Assembly: GCA_022457155.1 (NCBI GenBank)
Contig: JAJGOT010000346.1
Coordinates: 12,501-76,500 of the forward strand
Source of the DNA: Cladopsammia gracilis
Taxonomy: Eukaryota; Cnidaria; Anthozoa; Scleractinia; Dendrophylliidae
Direction: 5' to 3'
Length of the DNA: 64,000 nt
A model generated the notes under the pieces. That model was not told the origin of the DNA. It saw nothing but the letters and a program-made list of their open reading frames with translations, and searched no databases. The translations under genes and the position numbers were made by a program. How positions within the stretch are numbered: position 1 is the stretch's first letter; every line of letters starts with the position of its first letter. Shown one piece after another: positions 32,162-44,069 of the stretch.

Positions 32162-34599
32162 GCGTGTTTGAATTGAAAATGACAGAGTTGTTCTGACAGA
32201 AACACGAATTTTTCAGAAAGCATTGTTCCTCTTAGGTGTAAAAATGAACGTGAGCCACACCCACAAAACAGGTTTCTTGTTCCCCTTAGATGTACCCTTA
32301 AGGGGTTCCCTTCAAACTTCCCGGCGATCACCCCCATCAGTTCTATATCGGAGACCCCTCTTCCCCCGGGGTCACGTCTTACTGAAACAAACAAACAAAC
32401 GTAGTCATAAAAAGTGAAGCACTACCGAAACACTTTCCATCGGCGTGAATCACGAATCGTTTTAGATATCGAGAGTCCGAATTATCGATGGTTAAATTTT
32501 GTAATCAAGTGAAGTAGGGGAAATTAATTCAAGAGAGTGAGAAGTTCGAGTTATCGCCGGGAAATCGAATCGATACTTTATTGCGTGAAATGGTCGGAAC
32601 AACCATACGTTTAAAATGTGATATTGCGTGAAACATGAGTAATTTTCACGTTCTTGGAGAAATTTCAAAGCTAAGCCTTTCATTTTCAAAAACGAAAGGC
32701 ATCAATACAAGCTACTAAGTCAGCTTTCGTGCATTTTTGTTCCCATCGCAAAAACGCTATATATACTTTAATAATAATAATACTTAAGTCGAGAGGGTGT
32801 TTTTCGATATTCTGAATGACAATTATTCTGTATCTAACGAAAATCTTCACTTCAAGAAATCACATTTTTTTTAATTATACCGCAAGAAATCACATTTGTA
32901 GAAGGTAAAATATGCTGCAGTCGCTTCAACCCCGGTGTGCCCATTGCAAAATAAACCTTGTAAGTTTCCCTTTATAATTATAGATGTACCACTGCATTCT
33001 ATGATCTACCAACATAACAAGAAATGTTAACAGAATCATGCAGTGAAGATAATTGAGATCAAGGGTTTATAGGTACCAAACAAAAGTGAAAACTTGAAAT
33101 TCGCCAGATGATCACGTACGAGTATAAAGTATTAATCAAACCACAGAAATAGGCATTTTACAAGAAAAATCAGATTGATACATCTGATATTAAATATCAT
33201 CCGATACTGAATGACATTCAGTAAGATGTTATTTTAATAACGAACACTTACTGATAGAACGCGTCAAAACCAAAGCGGCATCTACTGAGTGTTTTGCGCG
33301 TGCACCAAACCACGCAAAAAAAATGGTGAGGTGAATACATCACGTCTCTCCGTTTACATGGTGATATTTTGAAATTATCATCCTTAATATTTAAATATTT
33401 TTCATTTTCGCCATGCTGGCGACATCCCTGTACAATGATGCTATTAAATAAATTAGTCCCACTCGTGTTTCGCTTTGTTTTTGGTGCAAATCTTGTAGAG
33501 TGTGTAGAAAGAATTTACTAAACCAATCAACGCAGTTTTACCCAGGTGATCATACTCAAATCTCTCATTGACTGACGGACTAAGGTATTTTGGCAAGATT
33601 GGGAGAAATAACGTAATGATATATTTTGATTTTTAATGCTTTTCAGAATTTAAATCAGAATCTCAACAGAGCTCGACAGCAATAAAAATGTTTAATTAAA
33701 GAATTCGATCACAAACCCACTCATATTTTGAGATCACTAAAGAAAGGTATATAACATGTCATAGACCACGCATTTCACTTTAGTTATTTTACAAATATTC
33801 ACTCGACGTTTGAAAATATTCTGAATTATTGAAAACCATACACTCTTAATAAAACCAAGGTACAAATCAATCATTTTTAAGTCACGTCCAAGAGACACTT
33901 TCATTCTATAAATCAAATCAGGCTATCTTCCCTAAGCAACTGATGAAATTTGCTGAATAAATGCGTGAAAACAAAGTTATCGCCTTGAAAAATTATATTT
34001 GCCTATCACATTCTCTTTCTTTCACCTACAAAATTACTGTTTATCTTCCAGAAAAATATTCAGATAACTTACACCATTTCTAAAACGTATTATTTGTAAC
34101 CTGCAGTGCCACTTTGCGGTTGCACAACATGATTTGCCTCGGTTTCTTACAAACGAAAACAGCTTTCTTAAAGACCTGAGTTTGAGTCGAACAAAATCGA
34201 AGTAAAAACTAAACACAAAATACCGCCTGGTGAAAATCTAATTACAGTGGGCTTTTGTTTTTAAGTAGCCGATCTCGAGCCTGTCGCATCAAATTCAATT
34301 TTCAGTTTTGTTCGCCTGAGAGCGATTTTTGGCCATGGCTAAATAGATAGTTTTGCTTTATAACTTCGGTAATAAAGCTAGACAGCTTAAGTAAACCGAA
34401 ATAAGGAAGAGGATTTCATAGACGTCTATGGGCACAGTTTCAATCAGGGTTTTGCAATTTGATTTACAAAACAATAGTAGCAGTGTATCGGCTCAAACAA
34501 AAGCAATCAAGAAAAACCCGATTAAATATTCATTTGTGTTTGAAGGGTACGTGATCATGAAGAATTCCTAATCAGGTCCTGTTAACATAGCCTGGGTTG
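32162..34599. other. AT-rich noncoding interval
   Basis: No gene is recognised. Around 32455-32590 there are 'ttcgagttatcg' and 'gaaatcgaat' words that recall pogo/Tigger termini (compare 51395-51476), too decayed to delimit. A 'cacttactgaatgtcattcag' region near 33190-33250 has small inverted words only. Confidence 0.35.
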
Positions 34600-34657
34600 T
34601 TTAGCCAATCACACTTGAGGGTCAACATTTGTCCAAAGAGTAATAAAGCGTATAAAA
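34600..34657 (+). promoter_or_regulatory. Core promoter with CCAAT and TATA boxes
   Basis: GCCAATCA at about 34600-34607 and TATAAAA at 34651-34657 are about 50 bp apart, and the predicted start site would be near 34681. This order and spacing are those of a classic TATA promoter. The first ATG downstream (34788) opens the 149-codon ORF. Confidence 0.6.
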
Positions 34658-34787
34658 ACTTCTATAGTGTCAAAGTACCCTGAGTTGTGCAAGCTCCAAG
34701 GCTTTTCTAACCGTGAGGAGAAGATTCAACATCGAAGAAGAGATTCCACTTATTTTGCCGCAAAACAACAAAGTAACGAGATTCAGA

Positions 34788-35237
34788 ATGTGTATCTCAA
34801 GTCAGTTCAACCATTCTATGGAGGATTGCGAAGGAAGCGAAAGAAATCCCAAATTTCTATCTAGGCCAGATAGAAATGAGAATGCTTTCAGTCTCGACCA
34901 AGCGAAGGCAGAGCCAACCAAATGCTTCCACGGGCCGGGACAACGATTGCAAGAGGCAGTCGAGAAAGACATGTCTAAAAATTCAGCAAAGAAGGTTTTA
35001 TCGCCGAGAAAACCGTTTTGTCACTTTAATGCTCAGGACATAAGCATTGCCCTGGCGACATTTCCAGAGTTCTTCACCCAAGGCTTGGGTGTTGAAAAGA
35101 AATCATTTTGTCAACTAAAGAAGCAAAAATTATTCACTACGGACTTGTCTGTTAGGAAGCAAAATCTGCAAGGTGAATGCGGAGGACTGGTACTCTGGTA
35201 TATCCAGGAATACGGGCTTAAAGAGAATTCATGGTGA
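34788..35237 (+). CDS. Probable single-exon gene, uncharacterised 149-residue protein
   Basis: The ATG at 34788 is the first ATG after the TATA box. The frame runs 149 codons to a TGA ending at 35237, and AATAAA follows at 35420-35425. The reading frame is open upstream of the ATG too (to about 34713). The protein has no membrane segment or signal peptide. It is basic and rich in Lys, with SPRKPFCHFNAQDISIALAT (about 96-115) and several Cys/His residues without zinc-finger spacing. No family is recognised. The complete transcription unit (CCAAT, TATA, ORF, poly(A) signal) is the main support. A compact, intronless TATA gene is a form common in rapidly induced genes; that role is inference only. 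Confidence 0.55.
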   Translation: MCISSQFNHSMEDCEGSERNPKFLSRPDRNENAFSLDQAKAEPTKCFHGPGQRLQEAVEKDMSKNSAKKVLSPRKPFCHFNAQDISIALATFPEFFTQGLGVEKKSFCQLKKQKLFTTDLSVRKQNLQGECGGLVLWYIQEYGLKENSW

Positions 35238-35419
35238 ACAATACTTACATTTAACGGAAAGAAACTCTTTTAGACGCCTCTAGAATTTGTAAATATTCAT
35301 GCGTATAAGGGTAGTAGTCTTAAACGCCGTAGCCTTTAAACTTAACTGCAGCGACAGTCACCGAAGACAAGCTGGGAATTCTGGCTTTAAAATGGTGTAA
35401 TTGACATTTTTAAATCATG

Positions 35420-35425
35420 AATAAA
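35420..35425 (+). terminator. Poly(A) signal AATAAA
   Basis: A canonical hexamer lies 183 bp past the stop codon of the 34788-35237 ORF, in the same orientation. Confidence 0.5.
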
Positions 35426-36169
35426 TCGTGAATATAAATTGTTCTGACACAACTTGAACTTCTAACGTCAAAACGTGACAGTCCTATGAAATACCGCTAG
35501 CAGTTTTCTTTTTCTTTTCTAAAATCATTCGTTTAAATGCAAGGGGGTAGAAGTTTGTATTACTGGTGCGTGCAATGGTAATAAGATCGTTTGCTGTTGT
35601 TTTAAAATGTATATAACTGATTTTTATTTTATTTGCTTGATCGAATCTATGATCCTGGCCATTTCGTTTGGGACACCTAGCACGTTTTCGCAAAAAGCAC
35701 GACTTTTGTACAGAGCAATGTTGAGATTCAGGAGTCATAAATGCATCATAAGTTTACCACAATCTTATCGACTTCAACATTGTAGACGGGGCGGGGATGA
35801 ACTGTATGTAAGTTGAATTTTTTATGACTGATAATCGGCGATTTTCAAATCGACGCACAGAAAGGTTTAAAACTGAACTTTTTCCATCTTTTAAAGTAAT
35901 GGATAAGGTTTTCCCTTTCTCTTTGCAATATGGAGCTCAATATGATAAACACGCCTTGTCCTACAGCATCAGTTTTGGTGTGCCTGGTTCTAAGGCGTGT
36001 TGTTGAACACGTACAACACTGCACACTGACACAAACTCAGGAACCGAACCGAAAAGCCGTGACCAGTTGGTCCTCGTGGTCAGTCTCCGACGATTAAGAG
36101 GACCAAGTGGCTCTGGGGACAACAATGATATGACGTCACAGTTCGACTATTCCCAGTCTTCCTTCTTGC
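35426..36169. other. Noncoding interval
   Basis: No gene is recognised on either strand. Confidence 0.35.
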
Positions 36170-36577
36170 GCAGTATTGGCGAAAAGCCGGTGAATTTGAT
36201 TTATATATGGATAAATATATAAATATTTGCTATTTTTTTAGAAACATGCTTATTATTTTAACCCTTTTAAGTCCTAATTGAGTACCAAATTGCTAAAAAA
36301 AAACAAGGTCACGAACTTTTTTGGTTCAACCTCGTTCCCAGCGGTTAGCGAAATGCCGGTGAATTTGATTTATATATGGGTAAAATAAATGTTTGCTATT
36401 TTTTAGAAACATGCTTATTATTTTAACCCTTTTAAGTCCTAATTGAGTACAAAATCGCTAAAAAAAACAAGGTCACCTCGCCATTTGGTTGAACTTTTAT
36501 GGTTCAGCCTCGTTCCCAGGGTTTTTCCCTTTTAAAATTGGGAGGGGCGGGAAAAACACTGGGAACGAGGTTGTTTT
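36170..36577 (+). repeat. Tandem duplication (about 169 bp) followed by a hairpin
   Basis: 36180-36340 and 36350-36508 share 'gccggtgaatttgatttata', 'aacatgcttattattttaac' and 'cctcgttcccag'. The second copy is followed by a 22-bp stem hairpin (36506-36577, 'cctcgttcccagggtttttc' and its inverse). It looks like a tandem remnant of a MITE. Confidence 0.7.
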
Positions 36578-36947
36578 ATTGGTTAGGAGTGAACAGTAAC
36601 AGATCGCCTTGTTTCGTTAACTCTTTAAGGCGGGACTCAACCTAATAAATTTGAAAGAAATTTTAAGACGTTAAAAGATTGGATAGAAGAAAGAAAATGA
36701 TTTTTGGAATACCAGCAGACAGTTGATACCTTTGAGGGGTCATCTCCGCCAAAATCCTGTTTCAGATTCTGTTATGTAGGAACTGTATATTTTATTACTT
36801 CACATCAAAGACAGTACAACTGAAATTGTACTAACAGAATAGAATTTAGGGAATCAGAACTGAAATTGGACCAACAAAACAGAATTCAAAACATCGTAAC
36901 ACAACGGAACAGAAATTGGAGCAATCGAACAGAAATTGACGATGTTC

Positions 36948-37120
36948 CAATAGACCAATTTCGATATATTAAAATTCATACTTGGCTCCGAGGCTTGGGG
37001 GAATAAAACATAAGAAATGAATAATTCAACGCTGAACCTCAATGTGATTTCTTTTGTTTTATTCCCCCAAGCCTCGGAGCCAAGTATGAAATTTAATATA
37101 TCGAAATTCGTCTATTTCTG
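36948..37120. mobile_element. Nested palindromic MITE
   Basis: The sequence from 'aatagaccaatttcgatata' to 'tatatcgaaattcgtctatt' has arms of about 75 bp, including a perfect 'ttggctccgaggcttggggg'. It lies inside the left arm of the larger element and has no counterpart in the right arm. Confidence 0.8.
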
Positions 37121-37513
37121 TCCTGTTTTCCAAAGAACCGAGTGGAACCCCGGTAAGAACCAATTGCACATTATAATGTATGAAGATTCTTCCCGCTCAA
37201 TGAAAATTAGTATTTTAAAAGTGACAGGCAAACACGACTGCCGTTAGTCGCAAAATGTATAAAGAAGCCTTTAGAATAGCTTTCCCAAGAAGGTCTACAA
37301 GATATTTGTTCCCTTTAGATCACCAAAAATAGAATTGTGACAAGTCACTATTATCTAGGGTTTTGCATGCTCGATATGTATTGTATGACTCTTTGTTGAT
37401 CTTTGCATGGGATATAAATCTCTTTAATGACGGGAGGTTTTCATGCTGTGCATAGCCGTTTATAGAATTATTGTTTCTCTATGCCTTCGTTATGCTAGTT
37501 TTTTTGGCATATG

Positions 37514-37897
37514 TTAGGGCTTCTTTGTTTTTTTGTTTGTTTGTTTTTTTCGCGACATGCAATCAGCCGATGTAGACGCAAGACAAAAAAAGTCATGCGT
37601 CCATGTTTCCTTTATCTGGTAAAAGCTGCGTGCTTTCTTCGTCGGTGGGGACCTTGCAGAAGAGGCGCCGGCGGAATATGGAGCGAACAACGAGCGAAAA
37701 CTTTGCATAACTCTATGCTGGTTATTTGCCAGTGTTTGTGGCACAGACGACGATGGACGAACTTCTCTATCGCTAGCAGATTCACCTGAGTTCTCGGGCC
37801 CACTTTTATTTGCCTCGATGAGGTTTTTAACCTCTTCGAGCAAAGAGATGCACCTCACAGGAAGGTCTTGGTTTCGAGCTTCTCTTCGAGCAGCCAT
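37514..37897 (-). pseudogene. Captured N-terminal exon, G2E3/HECT-associated-like protein family
   Basis: From the ATG at 37895-37897 (minus) the frame reads MAARREARNQDLPVRCISLL, then a Ser-rich linker and RSLFAPYSAGASS. It continues through KKARSFYQIKETWTHDFFCL to SADCMSRKKQ. 'WTH.F.CLA' after a Pro/Lys-rich segment recalls the N-terminal part of multicopy G2E3-like (HECT-type) proteins in fish and cnidarians; this is recalled resemblance, not a search. The frame then runs into a simple AAAC-type sequence and stops. It therefore lacks the rest of the domain and any HECT catalytic region. It lies between the arms of a TIR element, which suggests capture. Confidence 0.55.
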
Positions 37898-38162
37898 GTT
37901 GAAAATGGAATAAATTTTCTTTGAGCAGGAAGAATCTTCATAAATTATAATGTGCAACTGGTTTTTACCCAGGTTCCACTCGGTTCGTTGGAAAATAAAA
38001 CAGAAATTGGAACATAATTTCTGTTCCGTTGTGTTACGATGTTTTGAGTTCTGTTTTGTTGGTTCAATTTCACTTCTGATTTCCTAAATTCTATTCTGTT
38101 GGTAAAATTTCAGTTGTACTGTCTTGAGAAAAGAATTTGATGTAAAGTAATAAAATATAGAG

Positions 38163-38668
38163 TGTTTTTACATGACGTCATAAAAATTAAAAAGTCTAAA
38201 GTATACATCCTACAAAGCTGTTTCTAACATGGTATGTGGATACCAGTGTTATAATCTTTCACAAAAAGTTTCACGCAATTCGTCACGCTATTTCAGATAA
38301 GCCGTGAAAATAAACAAAATTGAACTGGCTGAAAGTTATTAATGAATTATAGATGCTTATAAGCCGATTTCATGCCTCTTATAGTGAATACAATATTTTG
38401 TGATGAGATTTTTGGTGTTGTTAAGACTTTAAAGTCTTTAAATTTTTGGCCGCCATGTTGGTGTTCCTAACTGGGACACCAAGATGGCCGCTCCATACAT
38501 TTCTTACTAAAAATGTCTATACTCATTCGCCTATAACTCTGAATGAAATGCTCTTGAGCTTCAAAATTTGGCCCAGATGTGTAGTTTACACTCTCTACAA
38601 TTCCATAGACATTTTAGAATCGAAAACTGCTTCTGAATTTTGATATGACGTCAGTGAAAACACTCTAT
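38163..38668. mobile_element. MITE with GAGTGTTTT termini
   Basis: 'gagtgtttttacatgacgtca' and 'tgacgtcagtgaaaacactc' are the terminal inverted repeats, with TATA-type sequence at the junctions. It interrupts the right arm of the 36745-38712 element. A palindromic 'ccgccatgttggtgtt'/'aacaccaagatggcc'-like segment lies at about 38450-38490. Confidence 0.75.
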
Positions 38669-38750
38669 ACAGTTTCTACATAACAGAATTTGAAACAGAA
38701 TTTTGGCGGAGATTTTGGTTCGAGATAACGAGCTCTACTGCGTTTTCTTA

Positions 38751-38776
38751 ACATCAACAACAACAACAACAACATG
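38751..38776. repeat. (CAA)n microsatellite
   Basis: Seven or so CAA triplets are present. Confidence 0.8.
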
Positions 38777-39480
38777 ATGTGATCGGACTGGCAAAAGAAT
38801 CTAATCAGTTCTGGAACCAATTTGAAGAATTTAGAATAAAACAACAAAAAGAGCAAAACCGCAAGGGAAGATTTCGACGCCAGAAACAAGGAGAGAACGG
38901 GCACTTCTTAGTTCCTTTCTTAATGAATTTGCCTAAGTGAGACAATTGTTATGATCATCACTGGCTATATCGAATTCCGTGCTTCCCCAAAAATATCTTT
39001 TTGCTTTCCTGCAATCAGTTCGAGAGATACATGTAGTAAGAGTCTACTTTGAGGCAATATCCAAATTGCGCTTTATACTATCCGGTGCGGATTTGGTGTG
39101 GATGAGGGGGGGGGGGGGGGGGGGGGGTGAACGCGGGCTCTCGAAGGAATAAGGAAATTAACAGTGACACTTACGACGAAAACGAGTATGGTTAACATGA
39201 TATATTAAATTGTATTGAAATGCAAACTTCTTCCATTAGCTGGAACTAATCGTATTGGTTCTTACTCAAGTTACTTATTGTGACCTCTTTAAATTTTGCC
39301 GGCAAATTCATCATCTCCGGAAGTACAGATACAAAACTAACATTGAAGGACGAGAGAATTAAAGAGGGAGAGATGTTTGGCGCAGATGTGCCACTACACT
39401 GTTTAGAGAAAAGAGCAGAGGAAAGATATGGCTGCAGGCTGTAGGTGAAAATCAGTTCATCGAAAAAGTGGACATTTAAC
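38777..39480. other. Noncoding interval with 22-bp poly-G run
   Basis: A run of G at 39106-39127 is the only notable feature; no gene is seen. Confidence 0.5.
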
Positions 39481-39812
39481 TATTATAGCGCGAAAGCGCG
39501 CGTGATATCGCCTAATACTTAGCCGACGAGGCCGTAGAATAGGCCGAGTCGGCTAAAATTAGGCGATATCACGCAAGCTTGAGCGCTATAATAGTTTTAT
39601 AATTCAACACATTGATAACAAAGCACAGTTTGAAGAAAAAATATCGCCGACAAGCCTTTTATTTAAAAAAAAAAAAGCTTACAGATGTTTTACCGCGCGA
39701 AACTTGCAACATCACACAGTTCATGAATGAAAGTGGCGCCTTTGTCAATATTGTGCAAGCTTGAACACTATAACTGTTTTATAATTCAACACATTGATAA
39801 CAAATCACAGTT
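39481..39812. repeat. Palindrome plus direct repeat
   Basis: 39481-39596 folds back on itself ('attatagcgc..cgtgatatcgcctaat' with its inverse, centred on 'gtagaat'). The segment 'caagcttga..ctataa..gttttataattcaacaca' then appears at 39574-39631 and at 39756-39812. An inverse 'atcaatgtgttgaattataa' lies at about 40786-40805, so a larger decayed element may span 39.48-40.8 kb. Confidence 0.6.
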
Positions 39813-41810
39813 TCAAGAAAAAAATCATTGAGATATACAACCTTCTGAACCTTTCATTAAGTAAAAAGGCTAACTACAATATTTTACCTCGCACCATTTC
39901 TTAAACAACAAGCAATGAATGCCGAAACTTTTGCCAAGCTAAAATTAATTTAGCGTACACAATCAGTTGACAGTTTCTACGAAGAGCTTTCGTCTACTCA
40001 AAGAACGGGACGGAGTAGTGACAAGAAGAATTAAAACACAGTAAAATGGCATAGAATGTCTTAGTTACAAGTGTTTCGTATCTTAAAAAGTTTAATTCAG
40101 AATCAAAACAAATTGAACAAACACACGGCTACGAACCTAAACATAGCGGCGAAAAGTCGTAAAGAACTGCAGCGTGAACAGTAAGCTTACAAAAATTCAC
40201 AGCTAAAGGATACAAGAAACGGTTAAAACATCGTACCTGTAGTTGATTTGGCTTTTTAGTCCCTTCCATAAGCACCAAATTTTCAAACATCGAAGTACGA
40301 GCTGAGTCGATCAATGTTGTTTACAAACTTGGAATGCTGGTTTTTTAGCTCCCACAGCCGTAATGACGAGATCAGAAACTTTTCTGAGGAAACATCAAGT
40401 CTATATCATATTCCAAAGGTGATAACCAAAGGAATTTCACGAAAATTGTGTTCCTTCATTCACTTCTTGTCGAGCGGTTAAACTTTGAACCAGTTTTCAT
40501 TTAGGTACGCCAAGAAACAACACTGCGACCGCGACAACGCGAAAATTTCGCGCCTTTTTTGTCCAATCGTGTGAACAGTACTTTTCTCTTTTCTTTTCTT
40601 CTCTTTTTTCTTTCTTTTCCCTTTTTTAACTAATAGTTCACGCACTTTTTTGCCAAAAAACACGAAATTGCAGGCAGCAGTCATTTTCACTTTCCTTCAA
40701 AATGCGAAATTTACCGCCATCGCTGGTTATATGTCATGTGGACATGACGTCTATCGATAACTTTTTTACCATATTTGGGCAGTGTATCAATGTGTTGAAT
40801 TATAATTCTTAATATGATCGTGAGAGAGCGGTTTTCAATTGAGTATCGAAAGTAATTATCAATTGCTTTGGTTTTGCTTTGTTTTTTGCACCACTTTCTC
40901 AACCAATCACAAGTAAAACCAAAGCCAATCGTGACTTGCTCGCAAGCGTTTTCCCGCTCTAAGCGTCGGCTACATGTATTTGCTTCGTATTCTGATTAGT
41001 TGACCTGATTTGTCATAGTAATTACTTCGATTTTGGTTTTACGACACTCAGATAAAAGCCGCTCTATCTTACTGTTATTTCCACATTTATTACATTACCT
41101 TAATTCTACTTTTTCATCTTTTATGACGATGCCAAATTCTGAAATAATTAACAACTACCCACCGACGCTGAGATAAACAGTTTTAGTATGTACTAAAACA
41201 GTGAAGAGATAATATAGCACGAAAATTATAATTTTTAACTCATTTATTTTTATCACTATGTTCGCGCGAAATGCTTGGAGGTGAATAGCACTTTCTATTC
41301 CGAGTCAAGAAGCCAATCAAAGCGCGCCAACAACGCTTTCAACTGTTTTCGTATATAATATTAAACATTATTTAAAGAGGTTGCACAGAAGGAATAACGC
41401 TGATTTTTTTTCTAGATTAAGCATCTCTTGTTTTCAAAAAACAGGTTTTCTTAAAGTTGACATTATTTATATTTTAGGAGAAAAAACATTTGATACTTAA
41501 GGATTACGCATATATTTTGTGCTACTTTTGCTTCTGTGCTACCTTACTGATGACGGATGTTTCTCGCTGTTTTTATTACAATTGAAACTTTTCACACACA
41601 AAAAAACAAAAACAAAAATAACACATCATTGATCACCGCGAGTTACGTTTTGTGATATTTTCTAACTGTATTATTCGTTCAATATCTGCCGGACATTATA
41701 GTTACAGTTTTGTGTGAAGAAAAGATGTTCAAGATTAGATACGTAAATGTTTTAGGTTTAACATAGCTGGCAAGCCGAAAATTGGTAATTACATATGACC
41801 TACATATATA
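39813..41810. other. Noncoding interval
   Basis: No gene is recognised. It includes a CT-rich tract at about 40583-40625. Confidence 0.35.
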
Positions 41811-41940
41811 TGTTGTAGTTAATTTTTTTATCTCAGGTAATTTTTATTTTTCCATTGCTTTTGGGTATGGTTATATATGTTAATGAATTTGAAACAAAGG
41901 AAAAACAGAAATTACCTGAAATAAAAAATTTACTGCAACA
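41811..41940. mobile_element. MITE family M2 (TGTTGTAGTTAA ends), copy 1
   Basis: 'tgttgtagttaattttttta' and 'aaaaaatttactgcaaca' are terminal inverted repeats, with 'ctcaggtaattttt' and 'aaattacctga' as subterminal repeats. It is about 90% identical to 48117-48252 in the transporter's intron. Confidence 0.85.
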
Positions 41941-41973
41941 TGTACATTAATTGATTGATTGATTGATTTAAAT

Positions 41974-43162
41974 ACAGCGGAGCACTTGCCGGGCCGAAGG
42001 CCCGCGCCCCATACTCATAGAACCCATGCCCATCATTTTTCATGGTCATGGCTAGCGGAATGTTTCGCGGGCGCGTTGTGTGCCCGCCGCCCTCCCTCCG
42101 CCCTCCGTACGCTTTCGGCTAGCTCACGGGCGCGTATGATTTCGCAAAACATGCGCGTACGACGTCATCAATACCGGGATCTTTGAGGCTTTGTTTTTCG
42201 CGCGGCTACACAGCCGTCAGCTCGGTAAACCCTTTAAAAGTGGGATCTTTCGCGGTGTTTAGTGGAGCAGTAAAGTCGTTATTTCCCTGCATTTTTTCGC
42301 GGTTTGCTACTCAAGACAGGGATACTAAATAAGGGATACTCAGAAGCCGCTTTAGTGGAAAAAGAAGAGCTTTAAGGGATAAAATCTTGCTTCGAGGACC
42401 TTCATACGTTTATATCAATGCGGGAGATGTCTGTTTTTATTACGGATTTCAGAACCAACGCGGAGAGTAAAAGAATTTTCAAGCAAGCGATGGACTTAAA
42501 GGTAAAACAGATTACATTTTTCGATGGGAATTTATCTTGATATCAATCTGTGATTGACTTTTTATTTGTGTTCTCGTTAGTTTTGGAGAATTGTTTATAA
42601 ACGTGTAGCTTAATTCGGTTGTATTAATTTCCTGAATTTCATCAAAGACACGACTCGGCCTCGATGCGCTATAAATGTACGCGTTTTGCTTTTAAACATA
42701 AACTAATGGAGATTTCAATAAAATTTTTCGAAAGAAGATCGTGTTGTCCATTTTTATGTGTTTGTTCATTCATTACATAGATTGAAAAGCGATTTTATGT
42801 AAACAAAACAAGACTTAGATTTTATACTCGTGTCGCCTTATGCAAATATGTTTGTGTATTTTTGCATTTTTGATTTCCAAATCAGTTTCTCGGGCATTTT
42901 TTGACAAGCAACAGCTGTATTTTATTCAGAAAATAGTCGTAATAGTTATTCTAGACAGAGAAAAAGTTGTTTTTGTGAACTTTTGCGGTCTAAATGTACT
43001 GTGCAGACGGTCGGGTAATAACCTTACTGTTTTTGAGAATTGCTAAAATTGAAAAATAGCCCGGTCGTCAATCTTAATTCTTATGCTTCCGACCTTTCAC
43101 CTTAGTTAAGTTTCACCTTAGTTTATAAGCTTGTTCAAAGTGCTACGCTGTTAGGCTCAGCC
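41974..43162 (-). repeat. Repeat family R1, copy 3 (inverted)
   Basis: It runs from 'agcggagcacttgccgggcc' to 'ggctcagcc' and matches copy 2 along its length in the opposite orientation. It contains the full middle portion missing in copy 1. There is no recognised protein. Confidence 0.75.
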
Positions 43163-43375
43163 TATCTATATATATTATTGAGTTCATAACAACATAAATA
43201 AACAGACAAAGGTGCCATGACATGGGTCTTGTTTAGGAAGGCATGTTAAATGTTTTCACCATAGCTAAGGACAGTGTTTTACGCTACAGGTGTAAATCAT
43301 ATACTCCATATATACTATACACATATACTGCGATAAAATAAAATGTGTTATAAAAAAAAATTGAACTCTTAAGCT

Positions 43376-43690
43376 GCTGTTACACGTAACAATTTTCCCT
43401 GCAACTTTGTCTCGCGAAAAAAATTGCGTAAGTTAAAATGACGCATCTGTTGACTAAAGCGTGAGTGTGGCGAAACAAGTTGCAAGAGCCATGTTACACG
43501 TATTTTTGTTGTGCAACTTGAAGAAATTTGTTGCAGAAAGTAGAAACGATTCAACTTTCCGTGCAACTTTTGCAAAACAAAAATTCAGTTGCATGAAGGG
43601 GCGTTACACGTAAAAATCGTGCTTGCAACTTGCAACAATTTTTTTTTGCGAGACAAGTTGCACGAAAACTTGTTAAGTGTTACAGCTTTA
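43376..43690. mobile_element. Composite TGTTACAC-type MITE
   Basis: 'ctgttacacgtaacaatttt' and 'cttgttaagtgttacagc' bound the region. Internal 'gttacacgta' ends at about 43493 and 43603 suggest two or more nested copies of the family also seen at 1415-1497. Confidence 0.6.
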
Positions 43691-43748
43691 CCCAAATTTT
43701 GGATGAATATTGTTTATTTCATTCTCTTATTCACGGACTTATATATTC

Positions 43749-43750
<2 letters not shown>

Positions 43751-43801
<51 letters not shown>
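43751..43801. repeat. (AAT)n microsatellite, left
   Basis: An AAT trinucleotide tract of about 17 units adjoins the Penelope-like fragment. A matching tract lies at 44291-44330. Confidence 0.9.
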
Positions 43802-43886
43802 TAATTCTCCTTGGCCATCGTAGCTTAATAAGAAATAGCACACAAACTGCAGTGACAAACATTTTAAAGGGATCACAAGTACTTGT

Positions 43887-44069
43887 CATGCATCTGCTAT
43901 CGCAGACAACGTCACATCAACTGGTCACAACTTCAAATGGGACCACTTTGAGATATTGGCAAAAGGTCGGTCTGATACTCACTGTAAGATTAAGGAGACT
44001 CTACTTATTCAGGAACTCAGACCTACCCTTAACGATAATGTCAGCAGCGAAAAGCTAATTCTTTATTAG
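43887..44069 (+). pseudogene. Penelope-like retroelement, C-terminal endonuclease-region fragment
   Basis: The frame reads HASAIADNVTSTGHNFKWDH, then FEILAKGRSDTHCKIKETLL and IQELRPTLNDNVSSEKL before a TAG at 44067-44069. The 'TGH.F.W....IL.K......KIKE.L.I.E..P.LN' pattern is the C-terminal half of the GIY-YIG endonuclease region of Penelope-like elements. The catalytic GIY-YIG residues and the reverse transcriptase are missing. A hammerhead-like motif follows about 107 bp downstream. A 37-bp perfect inverted repeat (43817-43853 and 44252-44288) brackets the fragment, and AAT tracts lie outside that. The copy is 5'-truncated and not functional. Confidence 0.75.

Larger units (their letters stand above)
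36745..38712. mobile_element. Long-TIR element carrying a gene fragment and two nested MITEs
   Basis: TCTCCGCCAAAAT at 36745 and its inverse ending at 38712 bound arms that match in order across about 280 bp once two insertions are removed. The left arm is interrupted at 36948-37120 and the right arm at 38163-38668. The inner arm ends contain 'cacattataat' (37167, 37945) and 'gaagattcttcc'. The interior (about 37206-37911) holds a minus-strand coding fragment. No target duplication is clear. Confidence 0.7.
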
